A program made the translations under genes and the position numbers. A DNA stretch of 64,000 nt, from positions 558,001 to 622,000 of the forward strand of contig MU271149.1 in the NCBI GenBank assembly GCA_021432605.1. The letters are read 5' to 3'. Numbering within the stretch: position 1 is the first letter of the stretch; the number at the start of each line of letters is the position of its first letter. Shown here piece after piece: positions 20,567-30,341 of this stretch. Source of the stretch: Coniochaeta sp. PMI_546. Its lineage: Eukaryota > Ascomycota > Sordariomycetes > Coniochaetales > Coniochaetaceae. The notes under the pieces were generated by a model. The model was not told the DNA's origin, made no database searches, and saw only the letters and a list, made by a program, of their open reading frames with translations.

Positions 20567-23500
20567 ATGGCCGACAACGACGCCAGCCCTCCGTCCAACA
20601 ACACCAACACAAGGAGGACGGGCAAGCAACCAGAAGGAACACCTGCATCACGAAGCTCGTTGGCAACATCACACACCGACAATGTCATTCCCAAGTCTAA
20701 ACTGCCCCCATCGAGCCACGCAAACGATGACGACAAGCGGCACGTCAAACCTGCCCACCGGGCTCACAAACACAGGTCCAGCGGTGCCTTCCTCCTACCC
20801 GAAGCTCTCCGTGCCGATTCTTCTGTTCCCGACCGGACACACTCCCATCGACGACACCGCGCTGCCGCCGAGCACCACGTCACAACGTCGCGCGCCGCCA
20901 CGCCTGAGAAAATACAGTCTAACGGCACCTCGAATGGCAGCCACTCTCTCACGCCTGAGTCGGCCTCTAAACGAAGCGCGCGAACCTCAGAGACCATCAG
21001 CGGAGTGGTGGCCGCCCAACGAGACTCCCTCACCGATGCTACCACGCTCGATGGCTCGGAACGGCCGAGTGCGGCGCCACTTGACATGGACTCGGCACAG
21101 ATCGTCAACATGGCTCTGAACCTCAGCGAGTCACGACGACTGGCTGCTCGGAGGAATATATCGTCGCCTTTACCACCGAGACTAGCTCCGTTGCCCGACA
21201 GCACTGCAGGGGGGAGTCTTAGGCAGCACCTCCAGCAGCAAAGAAGGGCCTCCCGGAATATCTCTCCCAAGCCAGGAGCCGTGGGACGGAGCGCATCTGG
21301 ACATAATGTTGCCAGCCCCTTGAAACCGGCTTTCGACCAGGAAGGGAGCTACCGATATCACTTCTCCCCGTCCACGCTGTCTCGAGCGCAGAAGGCCAAG
21401 GACTATCTTGAACTCCAAGCCCAGTACCGCAAAGTCTTGGATCTCGTGCCTCCGCTGACGCCTGACTGTAGAGGACCAGCGTCGACTGTCAGCGCCTACG
21501 GCTCTCCGACGGCTTCCCATACCATTTCCAGAACGACAACGAGGTCCTTGGAATCGGAAAGACTTGGCAGGCCATATAATCCGCTCCAGTATATCAGGAA
21601 CCGTAAGGTCAGGGCACGTGAACGTAAGACCATCGATGGCGAGGTCCAAGGCTTCAGTGACGTCCCACGGGTTGCCGAGTGGGTGGACGACGCGGCCAAG
21701 AGCGTTGCCTCTGGCCATATCGCCGAGTCAGGCAGCACCCTGCCTACCTTCAACACGCCCGATGAGATGGCGAGTGGAGACACTACTGCTCAGCCGGCGG
21801 TCACGGCATCGAAATCGAAGCGACCCAGGCTCGACTGGGTGATAAACCCGGCCGACATGCTTGCGGATGTGTACTGGCTAGAGCAGGGTACCAACAAGAA
21901 CATGGTGGAGGACCGAGATGGGAGACGAGTCTTTGACCAAGACTCTTCACTATATCGGCCCATGTCACGGCAGATGGGAGATCGTGCCGCCCTGCCGGCA
22001 CCGTCTTCTTCGCTACAGGACTCTACTGGACTTCGTGTCGAGACGGATCCCATCGGGCTGGAACAAAAGACCTCGAGAGGAGAGAATGACCACGTGTTTG
22101 GGAGTGCTCGTGAACGAGCCCAGCAGAAGCTACAGGCTATCAAAGGGTTGCACCACCGTCATAACAGCTCCGTGGGTCACCGTCACCATGACTTCCTACA
22201 CAGCCGCAACGGATCACTATCCGACTCGTCAGACAACAATAACAACAACAACAACAACAACAACAGCGAGCGGAAGGGTAGGAGTAGAGGTGAAACGATA
22301 GGCAGTAGCGGCAAGGAGATCCTGGAGAAGCAGATGATGGAGATGATTGCACAAGAACACAGAGAGAAGGAACTCGAAGCACGCCTCGGTCCGGAGGCTG
22401 GACGCCAAAGATCATTGACCGTCGAGTCCGTGGCTACGGAAGGTGACAGCGTCGTCCACTCCACAGTTCCCAGCCGTGCTCCAAGTTTCAGAGGGGAGCA
22501 ACTCGGTTCGGAGGCGAATGGAGGCGATACCAACGTCCAGAAGCCGAAGCAGCTCCCGGTCTCGCCTATACGGAGCACGAGGGCGAGTCTCGAAGTACCC
22601 TCCACGGGGAGGAGGCAGTCAATCGACTATGACACGTCGAACCCCGCCTCACCCGAGATCAGACCGACCAGAGGATCCGTCTTGGTGCCCGCCATCGGCA
22701 AGGACTGGTCTCCCAAACCAAGCAGGCCGAGCTCACCCAGCAGGAACCCGCTCGCGAAAGTCAAGAGCATCTTCCGCGACCGTAGTCGGGAGCGAACTGC
22801 CTACTCTGACGAGAGGAGGGGCAGTGCTGACACAAACACCCCCGCGGCTGAAGCCTCTCCCGATACTTCCAAAGACAAGGTCGGCAAACGGTCCGACGAA
22901 AGGAAAGGCTCCATCAGCCCGATCCGCAAGGTCATATCAAGAGGCACGGACTCGAGCAATAGGTCGCCGCGGAACCACGGCAGTATCAGGCTCCGCGGCG
23001 ATGACAGCTATGGTCTACGAGGGCTGCTCAAGGCACCGCGGATCGACAGTGTTCTTCGCAGTGGCGTGTCCCGGGTCAGCGACCTGATCTGGAGGAAGGA
23101 CCCGGATGCTGCCGACGCTGACTCGTCCACATCGTCCGACGAGTCCGACACGGAACCAGGCAGGGGCCGGACTAGAGATACGGCTGCGCAACCCGAGCAG
23201 CCGGGCGCCAAGACTTACCTGGACGTCATGCCGTCGTTTGTCTCGCAGTCACACAGCAGGCCGCCTCACGCGGATCAGGGACTGCTGTATCCCGCACACC
23301 CACCATCACGGCCCCTCAGCCGCAAATCTTCGCGCTTCGAACTCCTCAAGCCGCCAAAGATCGACGTCCAAGACACATCTCCCAACAACGCCCCGGCCCC
23401 AGCTCAGAAGGTGCGCTCCCACACCGGATCCGAGACATCAGGCGCCGACTCGCGCAAGAGCAGCAGCGCCGGCGCGGTCCGAGCCGCCGACAGCCTCAAC

Positions 23501-24367
23501 GCCGCCCTCTCCAAGCCCCAGCCCCGCCGCCTCTCGACGGCAACGACCCGCGCCCAGCGGCACTGGTCCATCTCCGACAGCCGTCCGGCCGCCGCCGCCG
23601 TCTCCAGATCCGAGATCGCCCGGCTCCGCGCCCTGATCCTCAGCTCCGGCATAATGGCCAAGGAAATCGACCGGCGGGCCCGAGAGCGCCGCCCGCCCGG
23701 CTCGCACCCCAACCGCCTCCTCCTGCCCCCCAGCCCCTCCAGCTCCCGCCGGCCCTCCGCCGCCGCCGGCGCCGGCCCCTCCCAAACTTCCTCCTCCTCT
23801 TCCCCCTCTCCATCCCCCACCACCACCACCCTCCTCGCCCCGGTGACAACCCCGAGCTGGACAGCGATCTCAACCCTCCACCCGGACCCCCGCCTCCGCG
23901 CCGCCCTCCTCTCCCAACCCCTGTCGCAGACCGACCTCTTCCCCACCGCCGCCCGGACGCTGGCGGCAGCCATCGAGAAGGCGGGGACGGAATGGCAGTC
24001 TGCCACGGGGCGGTTTGAGAGCGAGACGGCGCCCCGGCTGCACCGGCAGGTGGAGGCGGCGAGGCAGACGGTTGCGGGGCGGTTGAGCGATATGACGCGG
24101 TCGGCGGCCGATGAGGCGGATGAGGTCGGGCTGGACCTGGGGCAGGGACAGAGGTTGAAGGTTAAGAGGGTTGTGGATGTGATTGACAAGATGCTGAGAA
24201 GGAGGAGGAGGAGGTTCAGGTGGTTGAGGAGGGGGCTTTGGTTGGGGGTCGAGTGGGTGCTGGTTGGGTTTATGTGGTATGTTTGGTTTGTGGTTGTTAT
24301 TGCCCGGATGGTGCTGGGGGTTGGGAAGGGGGTTGTCAGGGGGGTGCGGTGGTTGTTGTGGTTGTGA
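20567..24367 (+). CDS. Large disordered orphan protein with C-terminal membrane anchor (1266 aa)
   Basis: This is a single long exon with no recognised domain. Most of it is Ser/Pro/Arg-rich and probably disordered. Two parts look ordered: about 265-470, with RPYNPLQYIRNRKVRARE and RLDWVINPADMLADVYWLE, and the C-terminal 150 residues. The end has a probable amphipathic helix, an arginine cluster (LRRRRRRFRW) and one strong hydrophobic segment (about 1222-1248, with VEWVLVGFMWYVWFVVVIA). Almost nothing follows it, as in tail-anchored membrane proteins with a cytosolic body. A (AAC)n run encodes ten asparagines (22235-22264). Phosphosite-like RxxS motifs are common. The conserved-looking WVINPADMLADVYWLE block suggests a real fungal family. 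I do not recognise it and propose only a membrane-tethered scaffold or regulator as inference. Confidence 0.85.
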   Translation: MADNDASPPSNNTNTRRTGKQPEGTPASRSSLATSHTDNVIPKSKLPPSSHANDDDKRHVKPAHRAHKHRSSGAFLLPEALRADSSVPDRTHSHRRHRAAAEHHVTTSRAATPEKIQSNGTSNGSHSLTPESASKRSARTSETISGVVAAQRDSLTDATTLDGSERPSAAPLDMDSAQIVNMALNLSESRRLAARRNISSPLPPRLAPLPDSTAGGSLRQHLQQQRRASRNISPKPGAVGRSASGHNVASPLKPAFDQEGSYRYHFSPSTLSRAQKAKDYLELQAQYRKVLDLVPPLTPDCRGPASTVSAYGSPTASHTISRTTTRSLESERLGRPYNPLQYIRNRKVRARERKTIDGEVQGFSDVPRVAEWVDDAAKSVASGHIAESGSTLPTFNTPDEMASGDTTAQPAVTASKSKRPRLDWVINPADMLADVYWLEQGTNKNMVEDRDGRRVFDQDSSLYRPMSRQMGDRAALPAPSSSLQDSTGLRVETDPIGLEQKTSRGENDHVFGSARERAQQKLQAIKGLHHRHNSSVGHRHHDFLHSRNGSLSDSSDNNNNNNNNNNSERKGRSRGETIGSSGKEILEKQMMEMIAQEHREKELEARLGPEAGRQRSLTVESVATEGDSVVHSTVPSRAPSFRGEQLGSEANGGDTNVQKPKQLPVSPIRSTRASLEVPSTGRRQSIDYDTSNPASPEIRPTRGSVLVPAIGKDWSPKPSRPSSPSRNPLAKVKSIFRDRSRERTAYSDERRGSADTNTPAAEASPDTSKDKVGKRSDERKGSISPIRKVISRGTDSSNRSPRNHGSIRLRGDDSYGLRGLLKAPRIDSVLRSGVSRVSDLIWRKDPDAADADSSTSSDESDTEPGRGRTRDTAAQPEQPGAKTYLDVMPSFVSQSHSRPPHADQGLLYPAHPPSRPLSRKSSRFELLKPPKIDVQDTSPNNAPAPAQKVRSHTGSETSGADSRKSSSAGAVRAADSLNAALSKPQPRRLSTATTRAQRHWSISDSRPAAAAVSRSEIARLRALILSSGIMAKEIDRRARERRPPGSHPNRLLLPPSPSSSRRPSAAAGAGPSQTSSSSSPSPSPTTTTLLAPVTTPSWTAISTLHPDPRLRAALLSQPLSQTDLFPTAARTLAAAIEKAGTEWQSATGRFESETAPRLHRQVEAARQTVAGRLSDMTRSAADEADEVGLDLGQGQRLKVKRVVDVIDKMLRRRRRRFRWLRRGLWLGVEWVLVGFMWYVWFVVVIARMVLGVGKGVVRGVRWLLWL
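22235..22264 (+). repeat. (AAC)n microsatellite coding for poly-Asn
   Basis: Ten Asn codons in a row (nine AAC and one AAT) lie inside the large orphan gene, in a disordered region. The run is likely length-variable between strains. Confidence 0.9.
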
Positions 24368-25081
24368 GGAGAGATAGAAGACGGAGGAAGAGGAATAGGA
24401 GGATTGTTGTGTTGGACAGGGAGAGGTGCCGCTGTGAGGATGGTCTGCATGGGCAGGGAGAGGTTGGCACGGACAGACTGCCATGTGCAGATTTACTACT
24501 TCTTTTTCCTTTTCTTGTTTTTTATCTTTGGGCCTTCTCTTGGATGCGTGGCATAGCAAAACGGCATGGCATGGCATGGCGAGCATGGCAAGCACGGGGA
24601 GTTTATTGGGATTCTTTTCTCTACTTTGTCCTTAATAACGAAGCATCGGGGAGCAGGCAGGCAGGAAAGACGCTTTTGGATACGATACGATACGATGGCA
24701 GCGCTCAGCTCGATAGAGAGAGAGAAACAAGAGAGAAAGGTCATGGAGGAGAGTTGGAAGACTTGATGATACCCGCCAGCTGCGGTTTGTTGTTCCTTTA
24801 TGCAAAAATATGCCTTGCATTGATTAATATACAGACGACAGACGTTGTTCTCTTCAAGGAAGGAGTCAGTGATACGATGTCGTTCCTTCCTTCCTATGCA
24901 ACCACCCTCTCTCTTCCCTACAGGCCGTACTCCACTAGGTATCTCATACCTATCACAGTGAAAGGTTTTCCCACCAAGCGCTGCGCAGCGGGACCACGAC
25001 TCTCCACATAGACCCGTTTATCGCCTGCAGTCACCATCTCTCGGGCCTCATCGGTCAACACAAAAAAAAAACATCTCATCC
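24368..25081. other. Intergenic interval with small tandem repeats
   Basis: This is the 3' side of the large orphan gene and the 5' flank of the tRNA gene. It contains three GGCAT units (24562-24576) and three GATAC units (24679-24693). No protein gene is supported; the 263-codon frame at 24220-25011 mostly overlaps the orphan gene and simple repeats. Confidence 0.5.
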
Positions 25082-25167
25082 GGTTGTATGGTGTAGAGGT
25101 TAGCACTCCAGATTCTGACTCGATCAAGAACCTTCTGGCGACCCCGGTTCGAGTCCGGGTACGACCT
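25082..25167 (+). tRNA. tRNA-Gln (anticodon CUG) with a 14-base intron
   Basis: The acceptor arm pairs GGTTGTA with TACGACC (one G-T wobble), with T as discriminator base. The A box region contains GTGTAGAGGTTAGCAC and the B box is GGTTCGAGTCC. The anticodon stem CCAGA/TCTGG encloses a loop with anticodon CTG at 25115-25117. A 14-base intron (25119-25132) interrupts the loop one base 3' of the anticodon, the canonical eukaryotic position, and would be removed by the tRNA splicing endonuclease. The first possible Pol III terminator is a TTTT at 25191-25194. A 17-T run follows at 25214-25230. Gln fits both the anticodon and the body sequence. Confidence 0.95.
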
Positions 25168-25213
25168 ACGACCTTGATTGTCTTTATTCCTTTTGCCATT
25201 TCTTTTCCCTCTC

Positions 25214-25230
25214 TTTTTTTTTTTTTTTTT
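25214..25230 (+). terminator. Poly-T tract downstream of tRNA-Gln
   Basis: A run of 17 T begins 47 bases after the tRNA. It would terminate RNA polymerase III if the nearer TTTT were read through. Confidence 0.4.
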
Positions 25231-25444
25231 ATCTTGCTCGGGCCAGACATTGTTTACCATAGGTAGAATTGGATATGGCCCAGCTGCATATATCGTAGCA
25301 AATCCTACAGCAAAGCAAGTATACGTACGGTCTAGGAGCAACATGCAAGGGGAATTCTTATAGCATGCCAGAACCCAAGACAGCGTCTATCTAATGCCCT
25401 GCCAATCAAAGTAACTCGCATGCCTCTATCACTGCCACGTCCGT

Positions 25445-27648
25445 CTACTCGATCCTCTTCTTCCCCTCCTCCGCATTAAGATACCTCGCCGTACTGAGCC
25501 CCCTCTCATGTCTCGCGACAAGCGGGCCCATAATCTTGTTCTTCCGGACCTTGCTGATCGTCTCATTGTACCCCTCCGTCGCCCACGGCCTCGGGTTGAG
25601 TTTCGGCCAGTTGACCTGTGTTTTCGCTCTCGTTAGCATGCTTCTTCACCCCCAGATTTCATCTTTTCCCAGCAGTCAGGTCGTAGAAAAGGGTAGGGGA
25701 GAAAACTCACATATAACATGCCGTTGTTAAAGATGAACCACAGGCACCAGCTCGCCACAAAGGCCCAAAACAGGATAAACGCCCTCATGGGCCACACGCT
25801 CCCTCCCGTCCGCGAGAACAGACCGAGAAAGACGAACAGCAGGCTGAAGGCGGCCACATACGGCACGCTCTGGATCAGCACCGGCCTGCGGTCGGCGAAG
25901 ATCAGGCTCGAGCCGATGTTGGCCGTGGCCGGGGTGTAGGCGCCCAGGAACAGGTCGAAGGCGTCCTGCCTCGGCCCGTCGAGGAAGTTGTTCCTGCAGT
26001 ACCGCGTGACGGCGACGTTGAGGTCCTGCAGGGCGCCGGCCTTGGTCCGGGCCCCCGTGCGGGTGAGGTCGGTCTTCATGGCGCCCGTGCCGGAGTAGGA
26101 CCGCGAGACCACGTCGGCGTTGTCGGCCCACATGTTGCGGAAGAGGTGGTAGAGGGCCGCGTCCTCGTCCGAGAAGTGCGAGCCCCGCGCCAGCAGGCCG
26201 AGATCGGTGAACATGCGGTCCAGCATGTGCCGCGCCAGCAGCGACTGGACCACGTTGGTGCGGTCCAGGCAGTCCATGCAGTTGGTCCGCACCACCGAGG
26301 TCTGGGTGTTGCGCACCTCGAGCCGGCCGTCGATGTGGCTGGCCGGCATGTCCACGGCGCGGAAGTACTGCTGCTTGTCGAGGGCGTCCTGCAGGCGGTC
26401 CACCAGCAGCTGGGCGCGGTGCATCTGGAGGCCCTTGGTCTCGGTGTGGAAGTCAAAGTAGACGTAGTGCAGCCGGTCAAAGACCTGCTGCGCCTTGCCG
26501 GCCTCGATGGTGTGGAACTTCTCCTCGGTGTACTGGTCGGCCTCCCTGCGCTCCTGGGGCGCCGTGACCAGCATCTCGACCATCTGCTCGTAGGCCTGCT
26601 TGACGCGCGCCTCGCGGCCCTTCTGGTTGACCAGGTTGACCAGGTAGTTGTCGCCGTAGATGCGGATCTGCTCCTCAAAGTGCGCCTTGGCGGCCGGGTA
26701 GGCGGCCTCGATGGCCCGGATCTGGATCTTGGGTATGTACTTGAGGGTGTTGATCTCGGCCCAGTAGACGGGCACGCTGCCGCGCGTCTGCACGTAGGAG
26801 AGGATCTGCGTCTCCTTGCCGTCGGACCCGCCGAGCTTGCCGCTCTGCATGTCGCCGCTGCCCGCGAAGCCGCCCATGCCGCTGCCGCTGTCGTTGAGGA
26901 TGACGACCTGCTCGGTCTCGTTGTAGTTTGACGCGTGGCCCTCGTCGTCTATGCCGCGAGAGAAGTAGCGCGTCCCGCCGCGGTGGCGCGATCGCCTGGT
27001 GATGAGGATCAGGGTCAGGGGTGTGCTCTTGAAGTGCGTCGGGCGGATCTCGAGGACGCCGAAGATTACCGGCAGGATATAGGGGTCGATCCCGGGCTGC
27101 GGCGCCGGCTGGCCTCTTCCTCCTCTCGTACGGAAGTCGATGAAGTCGGACTGGATGAAGCGGTTCCAGAAGAAGCGGTCGTCGGCCCGCGTCCACAGTG
27201 GGCTCGCGGGGTCGTGCTGCGCCTGTCTCTGGAAGCTGTTGGTGATGTCGATCGAGTACGAGAAGTACATGGGCCCTGTCTTCAGCTGGGCGCGGAGCAG
27301 GGCGAGCAGCCTGTCCTCGTCTGGATCCCTGATCTGGCGCTCGCGCAGGGGGAAAATGTCGGTGGAGATGACCTTGTACACCATCTGGCCCTTCAGACGC
27401 CCCGCGGGCTCTGCCTTGGTGATCGCAATGATGTACTTGTCGAGGCTCAGCCGGATCATACCCAGGATACCGGCGATGCTGGTGACGCGGGACACCCGCC
27501 GTCCGGCGAGTAGGGAAGCATCCGTAAGGCGGATGTCGCCGGTCGGGCGGTCGATGCAGAGAGCAGCAGCATTGGGTGAGGAGGGTGAGGTGAAGATGTA
27601 GGAGTCGGATGAGACCTGGACATTGATGTCCCGGAACGGGAGAGCCAT
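25445..27648 (-). CDS. sac1: SAC1-type phosphoinositide phosphatase (702 aa)
   Basis: This ER/Golgi membrane enzyme dephosphorylates PI4P, and also PI3P, keeping PI4P low in the ER and feeding lipid exchange at contact sites. Exons are 27648-25711 and 25615-25445, joined in phase 0 across a 95-base intron (donor GTGAGT). The join gives GMLYVNWPKLNPRPW. The SAC domain covers roughly 60-520. It carries the catalytic CX5R motif CMDCLDR, with the nucleophile at C457 and R463, inside RTNCMDCLDRTN. Two C-terminal membrane segments (about 592-611 and 622-642) form the usual SAC1 hairpin, followed by a short cytosolic tail without a KKXX end. The ATG at 27648 (MALPFRDIN) is preferred over an upstream in-frame alternative because the fungal family starts there. 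The gene is head to head with Rab5. Confidence 0.95.
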
Positions 27649-28605
27649 GGTGACTCTATGGGGATGGGATGGTGTAATTTGTCTCGTCTGTTCGTTTGGA
27701 AGGTGAAGATGTACAGGTTCGAGGGTGCAACCGTTGATCTTTTCGACAAGCCCGGTCTGTCCGTGATTACTGCTGTTATTGGCAAGCACTCTGGACACTC
27801 AACATGTGTGATACGAGGCTCAAGTCAGCAACGGGTCATTTCCCTGTGTGTTCTGGCAAGAATGTGTAACACACCTCTCTAGAGGGAGAAATGTTGATGG
27901 ACTCCGTAATAGTATACAGCTTACAACCTCGACGCTTCCAACGACGTAGCGGTTGTTGGCAGTCAAACCAGGAACGCGGCCAGCTGGCTTGTGAATGCTA
28001 ATTTACCTTATGTAAGTCATATGCTATACGTATACCACTATGCTATACCGTCCAGCCGTCGTAGAGTGCCGAGCCGCCTGCAGGACGCTCGGACCATCTC
28101 TCATTCTGCTGGGCCGCTGGGTTCGGCCATGACGAGAGTCACGTGTCAATATGTGCACGGTCCATCAACGGCTTTTACTGTGGTACATAAGGTACATAGT
28201 ACAGTAAGGTCGTCTTATTAGCTTCGTTGCTCAGCCCGGACCTGACGTGTGCAGTGGATTGCAACGAAGTACCCAGCCAGTGCCAGCCCAGCCCAGCCAG
28301 CCTGCCAGCCAGCCTTGGTTCACTCCCATCGCCTATTCAATCACGCCCCCCAGCTTGCCGCTCTTAGCTTCATTCAAGGCAGTCACATTGCCTTTCCCTC
28401 CGCAACAACCTCGTCCCTCTCCGTCCCAATTTCTGAACTTTACCTGTTCTTCCCGACCGCCATTCTGTTGCAGAAAGCTCTTATCATATTGGATCGAACA
28501 ATCGCTGCAGATAAGCAACCAACCAACGACTTCCGAGGCGACGCTTGAATCCCACCTTCGACCCGCCGGTTCTGCCGATAGCATCAACTCCCATCACAAT
28601 CCATC
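27649..28605. promoter_or_regulatory. Divergent promoter between SAC1 and Rab5
   Basis: No gene was found. The Rab5 side has a repetitive CCAG/CAGC-rich stretch (about 28273-28314) followed by a CT-rich leader, as is common before highly expressed fungal genes. Nothing identifiable regulates both genes. Confidence 0.45.
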
Positions 28606-29344
28606 ATGGCTGCTCGAGGTCCTCCAGGCGCCCGCGGCATGAACAACCGATTCGCACAGTTCAAGCTGGTTCTCCTCGGCGAGTCGGCCGTCGGTAAGAG
28701 CTCGATAGTCTTGCGGTTCGTCAAGGACCAATTCGACTCGTATCGGGAATCCACCATCGGCGCCGCCTTCCTCACACAGACAATCTCGCTCGACGAGAAC
28801 ACGACGGTCAAGTTTGAGATCTGGGATACGGCCGGCCAGGAGCGGTACAAGTCGCTGGCACCCATGTACTACCGCAATGCCAACTGCGCAGTGGTCGTAT
28901 ACGACATCACACAAGCAGTACGTTTCCGAGACCTTTTTGAAGTTGTGATATGTTAGATAGGAAGGATACAGAAAGACTGACACCAGCGTGCTACAGTCAT
29001 CCCTAGACAAGGCCAAGGCGTGGGTAAAGGAGCTGCAACGGCAAGCAAACGAGAACATCATCATCGCCCTGGCCGGAAACAAGCTCGACCTCGTCACGGA
29101 ACAACCAGACAAGCGCGCCATCCCCACGGCGGATGCCGAGGCCTATGCCAAGGAAGCCGGGCTCCTGTTCTTCGAGACGTCGGCAAAGACGGCCGAGAAC
29201 GTGCGGGAACTCTTCACGGCCATCGCCAAGAAACTGCCGCTCGAGCAGGCCGGACCCAGGCATGCCCGCCCCGGCCAACGGCCCGGTGTCAGCCTTGCGC
29301 CGGAAAGCTCAAACACCAACGTCAACGGACCATGCTCTTGCTAG
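28606..29344 (+). CDS. rab5: Rab5-family small GTPase (Vps21/Ypt51 type, 219 aa)
   Basis: This early-endosome GTPase governs endosome fusion and motility. Exons are 28606-28917 and 28997-29344, in phase 0 across a 79-base intron, which gives [14 protein letters not shown]1 is GESAVGKS (25-32), the switch I Thr is T50 in RESTIGAAF, switch II is [12 protein letters not shown], the guanine-specificity motif is NKLD and the G5 motif is ETSAK. The C-terminus GPCSC carries two cysteines for geranylgeranylation. The Rab5 family sequence RFVKDQFD and [16 protein letters not shown] separates it from Rab7 and Rab11. A second in-frame ATG at codon 12 could also serve, but the first gives the usual fungal length. 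Many filamentous fungi have two Rab5 paralogues, and I cannot say which this is. Confidence 0.96.
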
Positions 29345-30341
29345 ATAGATTGGTCTTGTAGTTTTCGTCTGCAAGTTACCTGTCTATACACTCTCCTCGG
29401 CAGAGGAGAACTGCTGTGGGTACAGAAATGCTCATGGGAAACAGCCACAGCTCGCCACTGCTGGTATTCCAAGCAGGAACAGGATCAGGTCATGGACGTT
29501 CATACTGGTTAGGCGATAACATAGCCATACAGACGGCCTTGAGCTCGTCGTCCGCATCTCGTTTGTAGGAGTCTCCGTGGGGGAATGGATGGTCTTTAGT
29601 CGCTTTTTTAATACCGATTCCTGGTGTCTTTTAGTCTTTTTCTAGTTTTATCTCGCATGGTCTGTCTGGTTCATGAATGCTGGCTTGATAAGGGCTAGAG
29701 TTTGTGGCGACGGTGTTCTTTCTTGAGCGAGGAGAGCGACCACCTCCGAGAAGGGGTCAGCGAGAGGCGGCCCTACCATCCTACACATATCATCGATAAT
29801 CACCATCATGTTGCTGCTGTTGTTGTACAGTATTGTATTGCAAATAGAGCAGACATCTTTGCAACCAACAGAACAACTTGGGGTAACCGCATCCTTAATC
29901 TAGGAGTCAGTCTTGCTGTGCCGTCTCATGTCCATATCCAAGTGTACGAGTAGTATTCTGGGCTCCCGTCGTCAAGAGATGCTACGAACCACATCCAATT
30001 CACATCCAGGCCACATGGGGAAAATACATAAATATGAATCAACTACCATATTATCATGCAAAACCTATAATAACATGGTGATTGAGCGTTGACACCTTGG
30101 GTTGACAAGGTTGGCAGCAGGGGCGCATCCCCAGCCGCTGGAGGAAAAGGTACGTCACTTTGCGGCTCACACTACAGCTGTCGTAGCGCCTTTCCCGGCC
30201 GAGCTGCCATTTGCCGAGCTTTTTCCCTCAGCATTTTCGTCCCGACCCAGAACATTGGACAGACCGGACCACCACTGTCCAAAAACCACCGCCCTATTCC
30301 CCCTTCCTCCAGTCGCGCCCTGCTGGCCATTGCATTCCCTC
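29345..30341. other. Intergenic interval between Rab5 and MIC60
   Basis: The Rab5 3' region and the MIC60 promoter lie here. The overlapping short frames carry no motif or splice pattern. Nothing else was recognised. Confidence 0.5.

Noticed and set aside
23404-24450. 348-codon minus-strand frame over the end of the large orphan
   Set aside because: It is antisense low-complexity sequence (Pro/Thr/Asn and Arg/Gly runs). The plus frame is continuous for 1266 codons and ends in a membrane segment.
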